Assembly (NCBI GenBank): GCA_002353825.1
Contig: DEKJ01000035.1
Location: 20,924-84,923, forward strand
DNA length: 64,000 nucleotides
Source of the DNA: Prevotella sp. UBA2725
GTDB taxonomy: Bacteria > Bacteroidota > Bacteroidia > Bacteroidales > Bacteroidaceae
Reading direction: 5' to 3'
Within the stretch, counting starts at the first letter, position 1. Every line of letters begins with the position of its first letter. Under the pieces are notes generated by a model that was not told where the DNA came from, ran no database searches, and worked only from the letters and a program-made list of their open reading frames with translations. Position numbers and translations under genes: made by a program. Positions 17,291-25,581 of the stretch are shown piece after piece.

Positions 17291-17649
17291 ACCCGCTGCT
17301 GCTTGATAAGATGGCAGACATCATCAACGCCAAGAGTAAGGTGTTCTATGCCGTAGTGCCGCGGATGAAGCTCGAGTACATGGATGTCCACGGAGAGTCT
17401 CTCCAGAAGACTTACTGCCATGTGCTCAGCATCGTCCGCCTGAAACAGCAACAAGGCAAGAAACGTAATGTCTGGAACATCTATGAGACCGACATCGAGA
17501 ACGTCATCCGGAAGATCTCTCAGCGGGACCGCCACTTTGCCGACCGTATCGACCGGTGTGAGCTGACAACAACCGATGTGGAGATCATTGCCAAGCGTGC
17601 ATCCTTCAAGGCTGTGAACCTCAAAATTTCACCGATGGCAGTCGATTGA
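17287..17649 (+). CDS. Hypothetical protein of the mobilizable element
   Basis: A 120-residue basic protein (MADIINAKSKVFYAVVPRMKLEYMDVHGE) with an IVRLKQQQGKKRN segment. No known domain is recognised. It overlaps both neighbours by 4 nt, as expected for a co-translated operon member. Confidence 0.75.
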   Translation: MNPLLLDKMADIINAKSKVFYAVVPRMKLEYMDVHGESLQKTYCHVLSIVRLKQQQGKKRNVWNIYETDIENVIRKISQRDRHFADRIDRCELTTTDVEIIAKRASFKAVNLKISPMAVD

Positions 17650-18203
17650 AACATCTCCCTCTCATTTTTTTATTACTCGTATTATTGATATTAATGGTAT
17701 TACTCAAATTAGCTATGATAAGACTGATACTCTACTTAGTTTGTGCAGCGCTGCCCTTAGCCCTGTCATGCTATATATACAAGAACAGCTCACCCCGCTT
17801 TGTACGGGTGTGGAGACGGTTAGTACGTTCGGAGAACGCACGAAAACTGGTAGGTAAAGTGCTCACCCTGTACATCGCCATGCTGCATATCGTGCTCTAT
17901 GCGGTCTCCCCCAAGGACATGGGACTGATAGCCTCTACGATGATCATGTTAGCGTTGTTTTCTACGAACCGATCCCTGCGTCTGCTCGAATGGATCCGGA
18001 GCGACAAACGATGTTTTGCTGCCATTGGCTTCATTGCGATCGCCTGCTCGTTCTATGGGCCCTTGATGAGCACCGGTCTCACGATTGCTGCCATCCTTGT
18101 GGCATCGTTGTTCATGCCTAACCCAGCGCTCAAAGAAGAGCAAACTGATGCCCAAGAGCTGGCTGTCGATGACAAGACGTTCACGGCTCAGTTCTTTGCT
18201 TAA
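17646..18203 (+). CDS. Membrane protein of the mobilizable element
   Basis: The protein has about five hydrophobic helices (LIFLLLVLLILMVLLKLAMI, LILYLVCAALPLALSCYIY, TLYIAMLHIVLYAVS, IASTMIMLALF, FAAIGFIAIACSFYGPL) and an acidic soluble tail. The start shown is TTG, overlapping the previous stop. An ATG at 17694 is an alternative and would shorten the first helix. The GTATTA-rich motif seen at 11101-11190 recurs inside its first codons. The function is unknown. Confidence 0.65.
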   Translation: MKHLPLIFLLLVLLILMVLLKLAMIRLILYLVCAALPLALSCYIYKNSSPRFVRVWRRLVRSENARKLVGKVLTLYIAMLHIVLYAVSPKDMGLIASTMIMLALFSTNRSLRLLEWIRSDKRCFAAIGFIAIACSFYGPLMSTGLTIAAILVASLFMPNPALKEEQTDAQELAVDDKTFTAQFFA

Positions 18204-18241
18204 CTGCCCCAACATACAGTTTTGAAACTCCCAACGATAAG

Positions 18242-18592
18242 ATGAAAGACAAACATAAAGACAACGTTGATTGGCTTGCGTTCAATCGTGATCTGATGGA
18301 TTGCCTTCGTACGCAGACCAATCACAAATTCTCCCGCTTCGATGCCTTCATGTGGCTCATCGACAACATCAAACGGGGCCGGCTACTCTCCGATGATGAC
18401 AAGGTCGAACATCCCGAATCAGGCTTCACGGCCTCCTTCAACCAACTTGCTGACCAATGGCACTGGTCCCGGCAGTCTGTTTCCAAGTTCATCAAAGATC
18501 TTGACAAGATTGCCGTCATCACCCATACCCGGCTCGGCAACTATTACATCTTCTCCCTCAACTACTCTTCAACGGATAAGATCCTACTATGA
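18242..18592 (+). CDS. Small winged-helix-like DNA-binding protein
   Basis: A 116-residue protein whose middle reads SFNQLADQWHWSRQSVSKFIKDLDKIAVI, a helix-turn-helix followed by a wing-like strand (THTRLGNYYIFSL). Such small proteins precede mobilization genes in Bacteroidetes elements and may act in regulation or relaxosome assembly (inference). It lies upstream of the oriT-like region. Confidence 0.72.
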   Translation: MKDKHKDNVDWLAFNRDLMDCLRTQTNHKFSRFDAFMWLIDNIKRGRLLSDDDKVEHPESGFTASFNQLADQWHWSRQSVSKFIKDLDKIAVITHTRLGNYYIFSLNYSSTDKILL

Positions 18593-18691
18593 TGCCCGTA
18601 CACGGATTTTCGTATAACGAGCGAGCTTGCTCACAACACCAGAGCGACGTAAGAATGTTATGGGATAGGCAACGTTTTTTCAAAACGCTAA

Positions 18692-18769
18692 GCCTAATTA
18701 GCGTTAACTTCGTTTAACGCATTAGGCTGCCTCCCCCAAGGGGTTCCTACGGGGAGCAAGCTCAGGCAG
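18692..18769 (+). other. Candidate oriT: hairpins upstream of the relaxase
   Basis: The 206-nt gap before the relaxase gene contains a bulged hairpin, GCCTAAT-TA-GCGTTAA (18692-18707) with TTAACGC-ATTAGGC (18714-18727). It is followed by CTGCCT (18727-18732) with AGGCAG (18764-18769), enclosing CCCC/GGGG arms. MobV relaxases usually act at a hairpin-bearing oriT directly upstream of their own gene. The nick site cannot be assigned by eye. Confidence 0.5.
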
Positions 18770-18798
18770 AAAGATGGTTTCTTATAGAATTGACACCT

Positions 18799-20244
18799 AT
18801 GGCAAACAGAAAAGTGATGATGGACATTCGCTCAAAGACCGAAGGCATTTCGTCTTTGGAGAGTAAAGAGCAGCAGCGTAACTGGGATAAAAAATCTTGG
18901 CAAAAGAAGGCTAATGATCCCTTGGCTAACTATGACCCTACCCGTGCTCATCTTAACTTTGAGGTGACTAAGGGCGGTGTCGTCCAACCTATAGACAAGT
19001 CCAAGACAATCGATCAGAAGATGCGTGCGAACCTTGCTTCGAGGGGCATTGCCAATCCCAATGACAACCCCAATGCCAAACGTAAAAGCAGGATTCTTGC
19101 CCAGTTTGTCATCGGTGGCAATTCTGACCGGATGAGGGAGATTGCTTTCGGCAACCATAAAGTAGATCTATCCAAGGGAGCAGACAACTCACACCTCACA
19201 AGGCAGAAGGATATAGAGGAATGGGCGAAGGATGTCTATGGCTTCATCGCCAAGAGGTTCGGCGAGGAGAATATCGTCAGCTGCTATGTCCACCTCGACG
19301 AGAAGGCACCGCATATCCATCTCACCCTCCTTCCGGTCAAGGATGGTAAACTCTCGTATCGTGCTGTCTTCGGAAAGAGTCTGACCGAGGAAAGCAACAC
19401 GCTCACCATGCTCCATACCGAAATAGCCAATGAGGTCGGAAAGAAGTGGGGACTGGAGCGTGGCAGCAACATGGCTGAGACCAGGGCGCGGCATCGCTCT
19501 ACGGAAGAATACAAGCGGGAGCTCGTCAACACAGTGTGGGAACTGCAGAACACCAAGGCAGGTTTGGAAAAGCAGATCCACAGGGCAGAAATCAAGTTGA
19601 AGAGCTTCACTACGATGCTCGACAACCTTCAGAGTCGGAAAGAGGATATTCAGGCAGAGATCGACGATATTGCGAAGAAGTTTGGTGAGGATGGACAGAA
19701 TGTCGAAGAACTTGCCAAGCGAATGACAGAGCTCAACCGGCAGTTGGCAAGCGTCAACGAGAAGATTGCAGAGCGACAGCAGATGCTCGATGCTACTAAT
19801 GCCGAACTAACGGCAGCACGCGCCAAACTGGAGGCCATGCAGCGCCAGCACTCCCGTCTGCAGACTGTTGTCAACGATGACATTGACCGGAAGGTCAATG
19901 AAACCCACAACAACATCCTCACCACCTACAACAACATGGTAGCATCGACGATGGACTCGTTGATGCCCACGCTGACCGAAGAGCAGCATGCCATCTTGCA
20001 GGAGTCTGGCTTCAATGATCTCACCGACAAGGCAGACGAAGTCGTCAACTGTGCGCTACTCCTTGCCCTTGGCTATGTCCATGAGGCAACCAACTATGTC
20101 GAGTCTCTTGGTGGCGGTGGCAGTAGCGCTTGCAAACTCAAGCGTGACAAGGATGATGATGATGAGCGTTGGTGGATGCGCTGCATCGCCCATTCCGTTG
20201 CCATGTTACGCACTGCACCGCGACGACAAAATCGAAAACGGTAA
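18799..20244 (+). CDS. MobV-family relaxase (plasmid recombination/mobilization protein)
   Basis: A 481-residue protein. The N-terminal catalytic half begins MANRKVMMDIRSK and includes ARAHLNFE-like NYDPTRAHLNFEV and the metal-binding histidine motif HLDEKAPHIHLTLLPV (about residue 175), diagnostic of Pre/Mob (PF01076). A long coiled coil (about 235-370) and an acidic/basic tail follow. The ATG at 18799 is preferred over a TTG nine bases upstream. It would nick oriT and lead mobilization with help from a resident conjugation system; no type IV secretion genes are seen here. Confidence 0.92.
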   Translation: MANRKVMMDIRSKTEGISSLESKEQQRNWDKKSWQKKANDPLANYDPTRAHLNFEVTKGGVVQPIDKSKTIDQKMRANLASRGIANPNDNPNAKRKSRILAQFVIGGNSDRMREIAFGNHKVDLSKGADNSHLTRQKDIEEWAKDVYGFIAKRFGEENIVSCYVHLDEKAPHIHLTLLPVKDGKLSYRAVFGKSLTEESNTLTMLHTEIANEVGKKWGLERGSNMAETRARHRSTEEYKRELVNTVWELQNTKAGLEKQIHRAEIKLKSFTTMLDNLQSRKEDIQAEIDDIAKKFGEDGQNVEELAKRMTELNRQLASVNEKIAERQQMLDATNAELTAARAKLEAMQRQHSRLQTVVNDDIDRKVNETHNNILTTYNNMVASTMDSLMPTLTEEQHAILQESGFNDLTDKADEVVNCALLLALGYVHEATNYVESLGGGGSSACKLKRDKDDDDERWWMRCIAHSVAMLRTAPRRQNRKR

Positions 20245-20307
20245 TATCAGTAATATGGATAATACCGATAATACTGGTCGGTCCCCGGAGGGGGCCAACA
20301 TGGTTAG

Positions 20308-20337
20308 CCCCAGGCAAGGCGCAGCCGCAGCCTGGGG
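20308..20337. other. GC-rich hairpin after the relaxase
   Basis: CCCCAGGC (20308-20315) pairs with GCCTGGGG (20330-20337) around a GGCGCAGCCG loop. This follows a GTATTA-type AT-rich run (20243-20280). It may terminate the mobilization operon, although there is no clear T-run. Confidence 0.45.
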
Positions 20338-20395
20338 GTTGTTAAAGGCATAGCAACTGACCGGTCGGCCTCGGAGAGGGCGAACCTACAAGAAA

Positions 20396-20728
20396 TCATT
20401 TAACCGGGACATAGCAATTAACCACGCCATACTGATTTTTCATTACGAGTGTATCCTTGCGAAATGAAATGTGTGAAACTTCAGTCTCCCCATAATAGTC
20501 TAAGGTTATACTATCACCTGCAAACTTATATGGTATTGATACAACAGGAAAGTCGTCAAGATAATACATACTGTCCTTATCGAATTTGAACACAATAGTC
20601 TCATCACCACTTGCTGCCGTCCACCAACCAAATAATCTGCTCTGTAAACTTTTAGTAGGTGAAGAGGCCATGCAAGACAGCATAATCAAGGCAACTATTG
20701 AAAGGATAAATGTGTTCTTCATATTCAA
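20396..20728 (-). CDS. Small hypothetical lipoprotein
   Basis: A 110-residue protein with signal peptide and lipobox (IVALIMLSC-MASS). The beta-rich body starts LFGWWTAASGDETIVFKFDKDSMYYLDDFPV and ends ISFRKDTLVMKNQYGVVNCYVPV, as in lipocalin-like or copper-resistance-type small lipoproteins. The family is not recognised. It abuts the upstream zinc-ribbon gene with no gap, so the two are probably co-transcribed. Confidence 0.75.
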   Translation of the reverse strand: MNMKNTFILSIVALIMLSCMASSPTKSLQSRLFGWWTAASGDETIVFKFDKDSMYYLDDFPVVSIPYKFAGDSITLDYYGETEVSHISFRKDTLVMKNQYGVVNCYVPVK

Positions 20729-21271
20729 TCATTGATCTACTTTGACAGTCTCCTTTAGTTCCTTCACTTTAGTCGATACACAGACGTTACCTTCCAATCC
20801 TGAAAGCCCACTGTTGACGATTTCTTTGGCCTCTTGCTCTGCATCGTCAACGTTACAAGCGGTAATGTAAAGCGTTCCTTTTTCTCCAAGTTCAGTCTCC
20901 ACTTCGACTTCATACTTGTGGAGATCCTCTAATCGTCCTGCCTCCATACTTTCACTTGCCGCTGTTGTTTCCCAGTTGATGAGTCTGGCAGGCTTCTTAC
21001 GGATATCTTTCAGCATCTTCACCTTGACGGGGGCATCAGTGCCATCTTCATTCACCTTACGGAATCGTCGGCATCCACATACACAGGCCCAGATGGGAGG
21101 ACGGCGGGGAATATTGTCACCTCCCATCATCCCATCTCTTCTGTACTTCATGAAGAACTCAAACTCAGTCATATCGCCGGTGCCGTAGATGATATCTACT
21201 ACTCTTTCTCCACATACCGGGCATTTCCGCGGCTTGCGAGTTACATCAATAATCTTTGAGCGTAAAACCAT
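20729..21271 (-). CDS. Zinc-ribbon hypothetical protein
   Basis: A 180-residue cytoplasmic protein. The N-terminal half carries CPVCGERV and, further on, WACVCGCRRF, giving two Cys pairs that could bind one zinc. The C-terminal half (YEVEVETELGEKGTLYITACNVDDAEQEAKEIVNS) looks like a small alpha/beta domain. No named family is recognised. It starts 20 nt downstream of the C1 peptidase gene. Confidence 0.7.
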   Translation of the reverse strand: MVLRSKIIDVTRKPRKCPVCGERVVDIIYGTGDMTEFEFFMKYRRDGMMGGDNIPRRPPIWACVCGCRRFRKVNEDGTDAPVKVKMLKDIRKKPARLINWETTAASESMEAGRLEDLHKYEVEVETELGEKGTLYITACNVDDAEQEAKEIVNSGLSGLEGNVCVSTKVKELKETVKVDQ

Positions 21272-21291
21272 ATGCGTTATAGATTACATTG

Positions 21292-22491
21292 TTAGAACTT
21301 CACCGCCATCTTCTGCAGCAGACGCTTGTCGAGCGCGTGCTTGTTCAGGAAGATATAGGTGGTGTACATCGCCACGAAGCTCTTGCTGAGATACCAGATG
21401 CCATGGTAGTTGCCATAGTCGCCCCACGAGTTCTTCACCATATAGTATTCCTTGCCGTTCTTGTCCTTCGCCGTACCGAAGATCAGCATCACGTGGTCGT
21501 AGGTCGACTCCCACGTATCAAAATATTTCTGCCGCAAAGCCTGTGTCGGTGTCACCTCCGGTGCATCCACACCGAGACTGTCGAGTTTGCTCTTCTGCTG
21601 TGCCTTCGGCAGTTTGAGCCACCGCTCCGCGTCGCTCCCTGCCAGAGAGTACGCTTTCTGCTTGTCCAAGGCCAGTCCGATGCCGCTCCGTGAGAAGTTG
21701 TCTCCACTCACATCTCCGCCCCATGCCACGCTGTAGCCGTGGGCAAGGGCATTGTCGATGACCGCCATCATCTGGTCCAGCGGAATGTTGAAACTCGGAC
21801 GCGGGCGCCACTTGTAAGGTGCCTCTATCACCATCCACTCGTTAAAAGGATGATGGGTGTAACTGGTCACGCTGACATAGTCGTCCCAATCAAGTCCGAG
21901 ACTTGCTGCAAACGACTGCGGGGTATAGCGTTTGCCCCCATAGCTAAACTCCTTCTGATAAGTGCCAAGATAAGCATCCAAGATACCCGTCATGCCCTGC
22001 CGCCACTGCGTCGTGATGGAGGTCTGCTTGTTGTCAGCATAGTTGTTGACATACGCTTCCAAGGCGGGGAAGAACTCGTTGAAATTGGCGAGACTGTCGC
22101 CTACCATCGCTCCCGGTCTTGTCATCGCTTCTTCCGGCACGATGCCGAAGCGCTTGATGACACTCACCACGTCGTCGCACGATCCGCCTTCTGAGAACCG
22201 GCTGTTACCGTGCATACGGATATGATAGTCGGCACAGTCGAGATAGTCCTGGTACGCCACGTACATCTCCGCGAGGTCCACCGTCTTCCCCGTCTTCCGC
22301 AGAATCTCACTCTCCAGGAATCCGCAGGTGGCATAGTCCCAACACGTCCCGCTCCTGTTCTGATCCTTCACAGACGTTATCGGGTTGGCCTTGATGGTTG
22401 TGAATACCGGTGCCTTGCTCTGGGCAAAGGCCGTCATCGCTGTCGTTGCAAAGACAACAGACAATATTGATGTTTTCAGAAGTGTCTTCAT
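21292..22491 (-). CDS. Exported C1B (bleomycin hydrolase/PepC-like) cysteine peptidase
   Basis: A 399-residue protein with a signal peptide (LLKTSILSVVFATTAMTAFA). The active-site cysteine is in DQNRSGTCWDYATCGFLES. The catalytic His is in YDHVMLIFGTAKD and the Asn in YYMVKNSWGDYG, the papain-like C-H-N triad in bleomycin-hydrolase order. The spacing and HPFNEW segment fit the C1B family. It probably degrades peptides in the periplasm. Codon use is more GC-rich than in the defence genes nearby. Confidence 0.92.
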   Translation of the reverse strand: MKTLLKTSILSVVFATTAMTAFAQSKAPVFTTIKANPITSVKDQNRSGTCWDYATCGFLESEILRKTGKTVDLAEMYVAYQDYLDCADYHIRMHGNSRFSEGGSCDDVVSVIKRFGIVPEEAMTRPGAMVGDSLANFNEFFPALEAYVNNYADNKQTSITTQWRQGMTGILDAYLGTYQKEFSYGGKRYTPQSFAASLGLDWDDYVSVTSYTHHPFNEWMVIEAPYKWRPRPSFNIPLDQMMAVIDNALAHGYSVAWGGDVSGDNFSRSGIGLALDKQKAYSLAGSDAERWLKLPKAQQKSKLDSLGVDAPEVTPTQALRQKYFDTWESTYDHVMLIFGTAKDKNGKEYYMVKNSWGDYGNYHGIWYLSKSFVAMYTTYIFLNKHALDKRLLQKMAVKF

Positions 22492-22567
22492 AGCTATATT
22501 TTGTTTCTAACGTTCAAAATTACAAAATTTAATTGATATCCCATAATGCTTTTATAAAAATGTGAGG

Positions 22568-22682
22568 CCTACATAGAATCCACATAGACCTATGTAGGGT
22601 CTATATCGATGTTCTATATAGATCTCTGATGATAGATTATTCCAAAAATATTTTGTAATGCCAGGCATTCTGCTTAACTTTG
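22568..22682 (+). promoter_or_regulatory. Promoter with upstream nested palindromes
   Basis: TTG (22653-22655), a 19-nt spacer and TAACTTTG (22675-22682) form a good promoter for the gene at 22790, giving a leader of about 100 nt. Upstream are nested inverted repeats: CCTACATAG (22568-22576) with CTATGTAGG (22590-22598), plus ACATAG/CTATGT inside. They could be an operator for this promoter or for the divergent peptidase gene. Confidence 0.6.
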
Positions 22683-22789
22683 CAGTTGTAATGCATCAAG
22701 AGTCACTTAAATGTGCACCAACCGGAAGTTATGATCACGGTGGTAATACGATGCGAGTTAAGAGTTCAATTAACTAAAACATAACGAAT

Positions 22790-23197
22790 ATGCAAATCAT
22801 TCAGCATCATCCAACGACAGCCGTCGCATATCCTCGTGCGCTCTATCAGGGTTCCAAACTCGTCAACGTTTCAAAGGACGCTTTTCGTATTATCGAAAAG
22901 CAAGTCGAAGGTATGGGTACCGTGCTACTTGTCGAGCAGGTGGCAAGTCCAGGTGTAACCGTTCAGATTGTTCACGCGAAAGACACAACTAACTTTGACC
23001 AGCTACTTGGCAAGGCTTTGTCTATGAGTCTCAGTCCGAAGTACATTGAGGGAGATTATACCTTCCTCGTCCTACTCGCTTGCTGCAGAGAGAAAGGTCG
23101 GCCATTGACTCAGGCTAACTATCATGAGATTTACGAAGAACTACAAGACTATAAGGTCCAAGCAGCCAGCTGGTATCACCTGTATGGTGAGAAGTAA
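22790..23197 (+). CDS. Hypothetical protein at the defence-island edge
   Basis: A 135-residue soluble protein (MQIIQHHPTTAVAYPRAL start; IVHAKDTTNFDQLLGKAL in the middle; YEELQDYKVQAASWYHLYG at the end). It has its own promoter and no signal peptide. I do not recognise the family. Repeat A copy 1 begins 25 nt after its stop. Confidence 0.7.
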   Translation: MQIIQHHPTTAVAYPRALYQGSKLVNVSKDAFRIIEKQVEGMGTVLLVEQVASPGVTVQIVHAKDTTNFDQLLGKALSMSLSPKYIEGDYTFLVLLACCREKGRPLTQANYHEIYEELQDYKVQAASWYHLYGEK

Positions 23198-23221
23198 CCA
23201 AAAATTATCAATTTTTCTTGC

Positions 23222-23554
23222 AATGTGCACAATTGGCCGTTGTGAGATACTAAAGATATGCTTACCTTTGCATCCGGAAACCTACCTGTAGGCGGTCAAC
23301 TGTTCTGCACGAAAGCTTGTGCCAACGAGAGTAGAGCCAAGTTCACTTGAGCTCTGCCGAGTGCAGCCAAGCTTCTTCAATTGAAAACTTCGTCCCTCAA
23401 TGCGCGCATCTCTGAGGTGTCCTTACGAAAGCTGACAGCCCGCCTACTTGAATCAGCAAGTGTGAGAATGCTGCACGAATCTGGCTATACGACGTGCCTG
23501 CACGCAACTGAAGCCCCTGTACGATTCCTCATTCTCCATTTACTGAAGGTTTCC
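23222..23554 (+). repeat. Repeat A copy 1: promoter-bearing 333-bp element
   Basis: A 333-nt block repeated without indels at 25582-25914, with about 15 mismatches by eye. It opens with a strong plus-strand promoter (TTG at 23240-23242, 20 nt, TACCTTTG at 23263-23270). A transcript of about 280 nt would follow. It contains a TTG-started frame (MKTSSLNARISEVSLRKLT) whose substitutions between copies are about evenly silent and non-silent, so coding is doubtful. The transcript would run antisense towards the restriction gene. Confidence 0.8.
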
Positions 23555-23640
23555 TTAATAAAGGTATTTATAAGTTCAGTCTAATGCTAACCAGTGACAT
23601 TTTAAGGAAATCCTCTTTTGTGAAAGATGCATAGTCGGCA

Positions 23641-23712
23641 GTGGTACCAAGTAAGCGCTACAAACGGTACAATCTAATGCGCTACAGGCGGTACCAAGTA
23701 CGCGCTACCATC
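23641..23712. repeat. Three 24-bp direct repeats (iteron-like)
   Basis: Units at 23641-23664, 23665-23688 and 23689-23712 share GGTAC, an AAGTA-like centre and GCGCTAC. They end 2 nt before the stop of the NgoMIV-like endonuclease gene. The spacing is exact, so these are not chance matches. The role is unknown. Confidence 0.75.
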
Positions 23713-23714
23713 AC

Positions 23715-24572
23715 CTATACTGCTAAATCCATGGGTAAATCGCTAATGTCTTTTAGCCGCTTGCCTTCGACTAATATTTTTAGCATTTCCATAGAATCTT
23801 CTGCATCAGTAGCCTTTACCGCATTGATGAGCTCAGGAAGTGCAAAATGATAGACACAATCAATATCGCCAGTGCCTAAAGCTAGAGAAGCAATTCGAGC
23901 GGGTAATGGTTCTGCTGTGACAACAACAATGTGCGGGAGATTTCCTTTCCTGTTACGTATGAGCCCTAATGCTTCTGTACGACTGTTTTGAGCTCTATCA
24001 CTTCTCATTGTCCATTTCGCAGAAACAGATGCATGTAGTATTGGGAGTCCTCCATTTGATTTTCTAAGATCACAATATTTACAAATTGTATCATCGAGAA
24101 TTATCTCATTACGATTTATTACCTCGTCGGGTTCGGCCTCTCTGAAAATAACAACATCTGGTGCAACCATATAATCATTGCCTAAGCTAGATGCTAGTTG
24201 TCCATTGTCTTTAATGAGGCTATTAAGATATTCCAAATGAGCATATTGAGCGAAACTACTCGTTTTGATAGAGTTGCGGTTTCCTAACTTCGCTATGTGC
24301 CATTTCCCAGGTCTAAGATTTTGAAGATGGGGGAAAGTATTTTGCAGAAATTCCATGTTTATCTGTTCGAATGCTGCGCCAGAGGTCTGGCCAACAGCCT
24401 TATCCTTGATCTCTGCCACTAATTGATCGGTAATTCCTCTTGCAATGGAAATAGATAGTTTAGAAGACTTATCTGCATTACTAGGTACTCCGTTCTTATC
24501 AACCGTCAATATACCCTTAGATAGCAGGTCGTGATGGTACTGTTTTCTCGCTTTTAATATTAATGCTTGCAT
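23715..24572 (-). CDS. NgoMIV-like type II restriction endonuclease (predicted GCCGGC)
   Basis: A 285-residue protein that is closely similar along its length to R.NgoMIV as I remember that sequence. Shared blocks include PSNADKSSK near the N-terminus, VGQTSGAAFE, the catalytic-region segment YMVAPDVVI with later LHASVSAKWTMRSDRAQNSRTE, LVRNRKG-like LIRNRKGNLPHIVVVTAEP, GTGDIDCVYHFAL and the C-terminal GKRLKDISDLP. NgoMIV cuts G^CCGGC as a tetramer, so the same target is predicted. The gene follows its methyltransferase with a 56-nt overlap and is framed by repeat A copies. Confidence 0.93.
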   Translation of the reverse strand: MQALILKARKQYHHDLLSKGILTVDKNGVPSNADKSSKLSISIARGITDQLVAEIKDKAVGQTSGAAFEQINMEFLQNTFPHLQNLRPGKWHIAKLGNRNSIKTSSFAQYAHLEYLNSLIKDNGQLASSLGNDYMVAPDVVIFREAEPDEVINRNEIILDDTICKYCDLRKSNGGLPILHASVSAKWTMRSDRAQNSRTEALGLIRNRKGNLPHIVVVTAEPLPARIASLALGTGDIDCVYHFALPELINAVKATDAEDSMEMLKILVEGKRLKDISDLPMDLAV

Positions 24573-25509
24573 AATAATTATCTAATACTTTTTTAATTTG
24601 TAAACCAACTCTTTCAGCGACAGGTGGAGGAAATGCATTCCCAATCATCCTGCATGCAGCTGTCTTCCTCTTTCCGAAATCCCAGTCATCTGGAAATCCT
24701 TGAATTCTTGCTATCATTCTTGGTGTTAGTCGAGGTGAACCAGAAAAGTCAGGTCCTGGTGCATCATTGCCTATACCTTTACCATCGACACCTAACTCAG
24801 CCCATTGCCTTTTCGCCCGCGTTGGTCCTAAGTCTGGTCCCCCATGTTTTTTACTTCCTCCAACAATTGTAGGGGCAATCTTGTTTGCCTTCTTACGCCA
24901 CTCGTTAACCTCTTTCCAGCCGTTTGCGGCCATGAGATCGTATAGGGTGTCACCAACTGTCGGCTTTTTACCTAGGTCTGGATATGGAAAGGTGAATATA
25001 TCCTTAATATCATTTCTTACACTTACAATGATAGCCCTGGGCCTTAGTTGAGGTACGCCGTAATCAGAAGCGTTGAGAAGTTTTACATGGGGAGTATAAC
25101 CAAGCGCTCTGATATGTCTTAGAATCTCAGCCCTATAATCAAAAAATATCGGTCCTAAAAAACCTCTAACATTTTCAATCATACAGACTTTTGGTTGAAC
25201 TTCCTCTATAAGTCTTAACATTTGTGGAAAGAGATCCCTCTCGTCTTCAGCGCCTAATTGTTTTCCTGCAACACTGAAAGGTGGACAAGGAACACCGCCT
25301 GCTAATAAGTCTACTTTGTCTTTGTATTTCAGTCCACTAAATTTATGAATGTCTTCACAGATAACATTCCATTTTGGACGATTTGTTTTGAGACATTCGC
25401 AGTAATCTTTTTCAATTTCTACTAAAGCAATGTGATTAAAGCCAGCTCGCTCTAATCCCAAAGCTTGCCCACCAGCTCCTGCGCATATTTCTATAGATGT
25501 ATAACTCAT
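24517..25509 (-). CDS. C5-cytosine DNA methyltransferase of the NgoMIV-like system
   Basis: A 330-residue Dcm-type enzyme. Motif I reads ICAGAGGQALGLERAG and the catalytic loop GGVPCPPFSVAG (PCPP rather than the usual PCQP). These are followed by IENVRGF, QLRPRAIIV, LTPRMIARIQGFPDDW and MIGNAFPPPVA. It should protect the sites cut by the downstream endonuclease, most likely GCCGGC. The promoter just upstream drives methylase first and endonuclease second, a safe order on entry into a new host. Confidence 0.95.
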   Translation of the reverse strand: MSYTSIEICAGAGGQALGLERAGFNHIALVEIEKDYCECLKTNRPKWNVICEDIHKFSGLKYKDKVDLLAGGVPCPPFSVAGKQLGAEDERDLFPQMLRLIEEVQPKVCMIENVRGFLGPIFFDYRAEILRHIRALGYTPHVKLLNASDYGVPQLRPRAIIVSVRNDIKDIFTFPYPDLGKKPTVGDTLYDLMAANGWKEVNEWRKKANKIAPTIVGGSKKHGGPDLGPTRAKRQWAELGVDGKGIGNDAPGPDFSGSPRLTPRMIARIQGFPDDWDFGKRKTAACRMIGNAFPPPVAERVGLQIKKVLDNYYASINIKSEKTVPSRPAI

Positions 25510-25530
25510 CCTCTAACTTGTTTTTGATTG

Positions 25531-25561
25531 CAAATTTAAGATAAATAGTTCATATTACAAA
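25531..25561 (-). promoter_or_regulatory. Promoter of the NgoMIV-like operon
   Basis: On the minus strand TTTG (25558-25561), a 19-nt spacer and TAAATTTG (25531-25538) match the consensus. Only about 20 nt separate the -7 box from the start codon, so the leader is very short. Confidence 0.75.
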
Positions 25562-25581
25562 ATAATGTGCTATGAAAAATA

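Noticed and set aside
20360..20385. Right attachment site resembling the reversed tRNA-Ser 3' end
   Set aside because: Only short stretches (GGAGAGGG, CGAACC) match; an att site should be an exact copy of 15 nt or more.
23381..23584. TTG-started small protein within repeat A
   Set aside because: No ribosome site, about even silent and non-silent changes between copies, and the C-terminal part diverges outside the repeat; listed only as part of the repeat.
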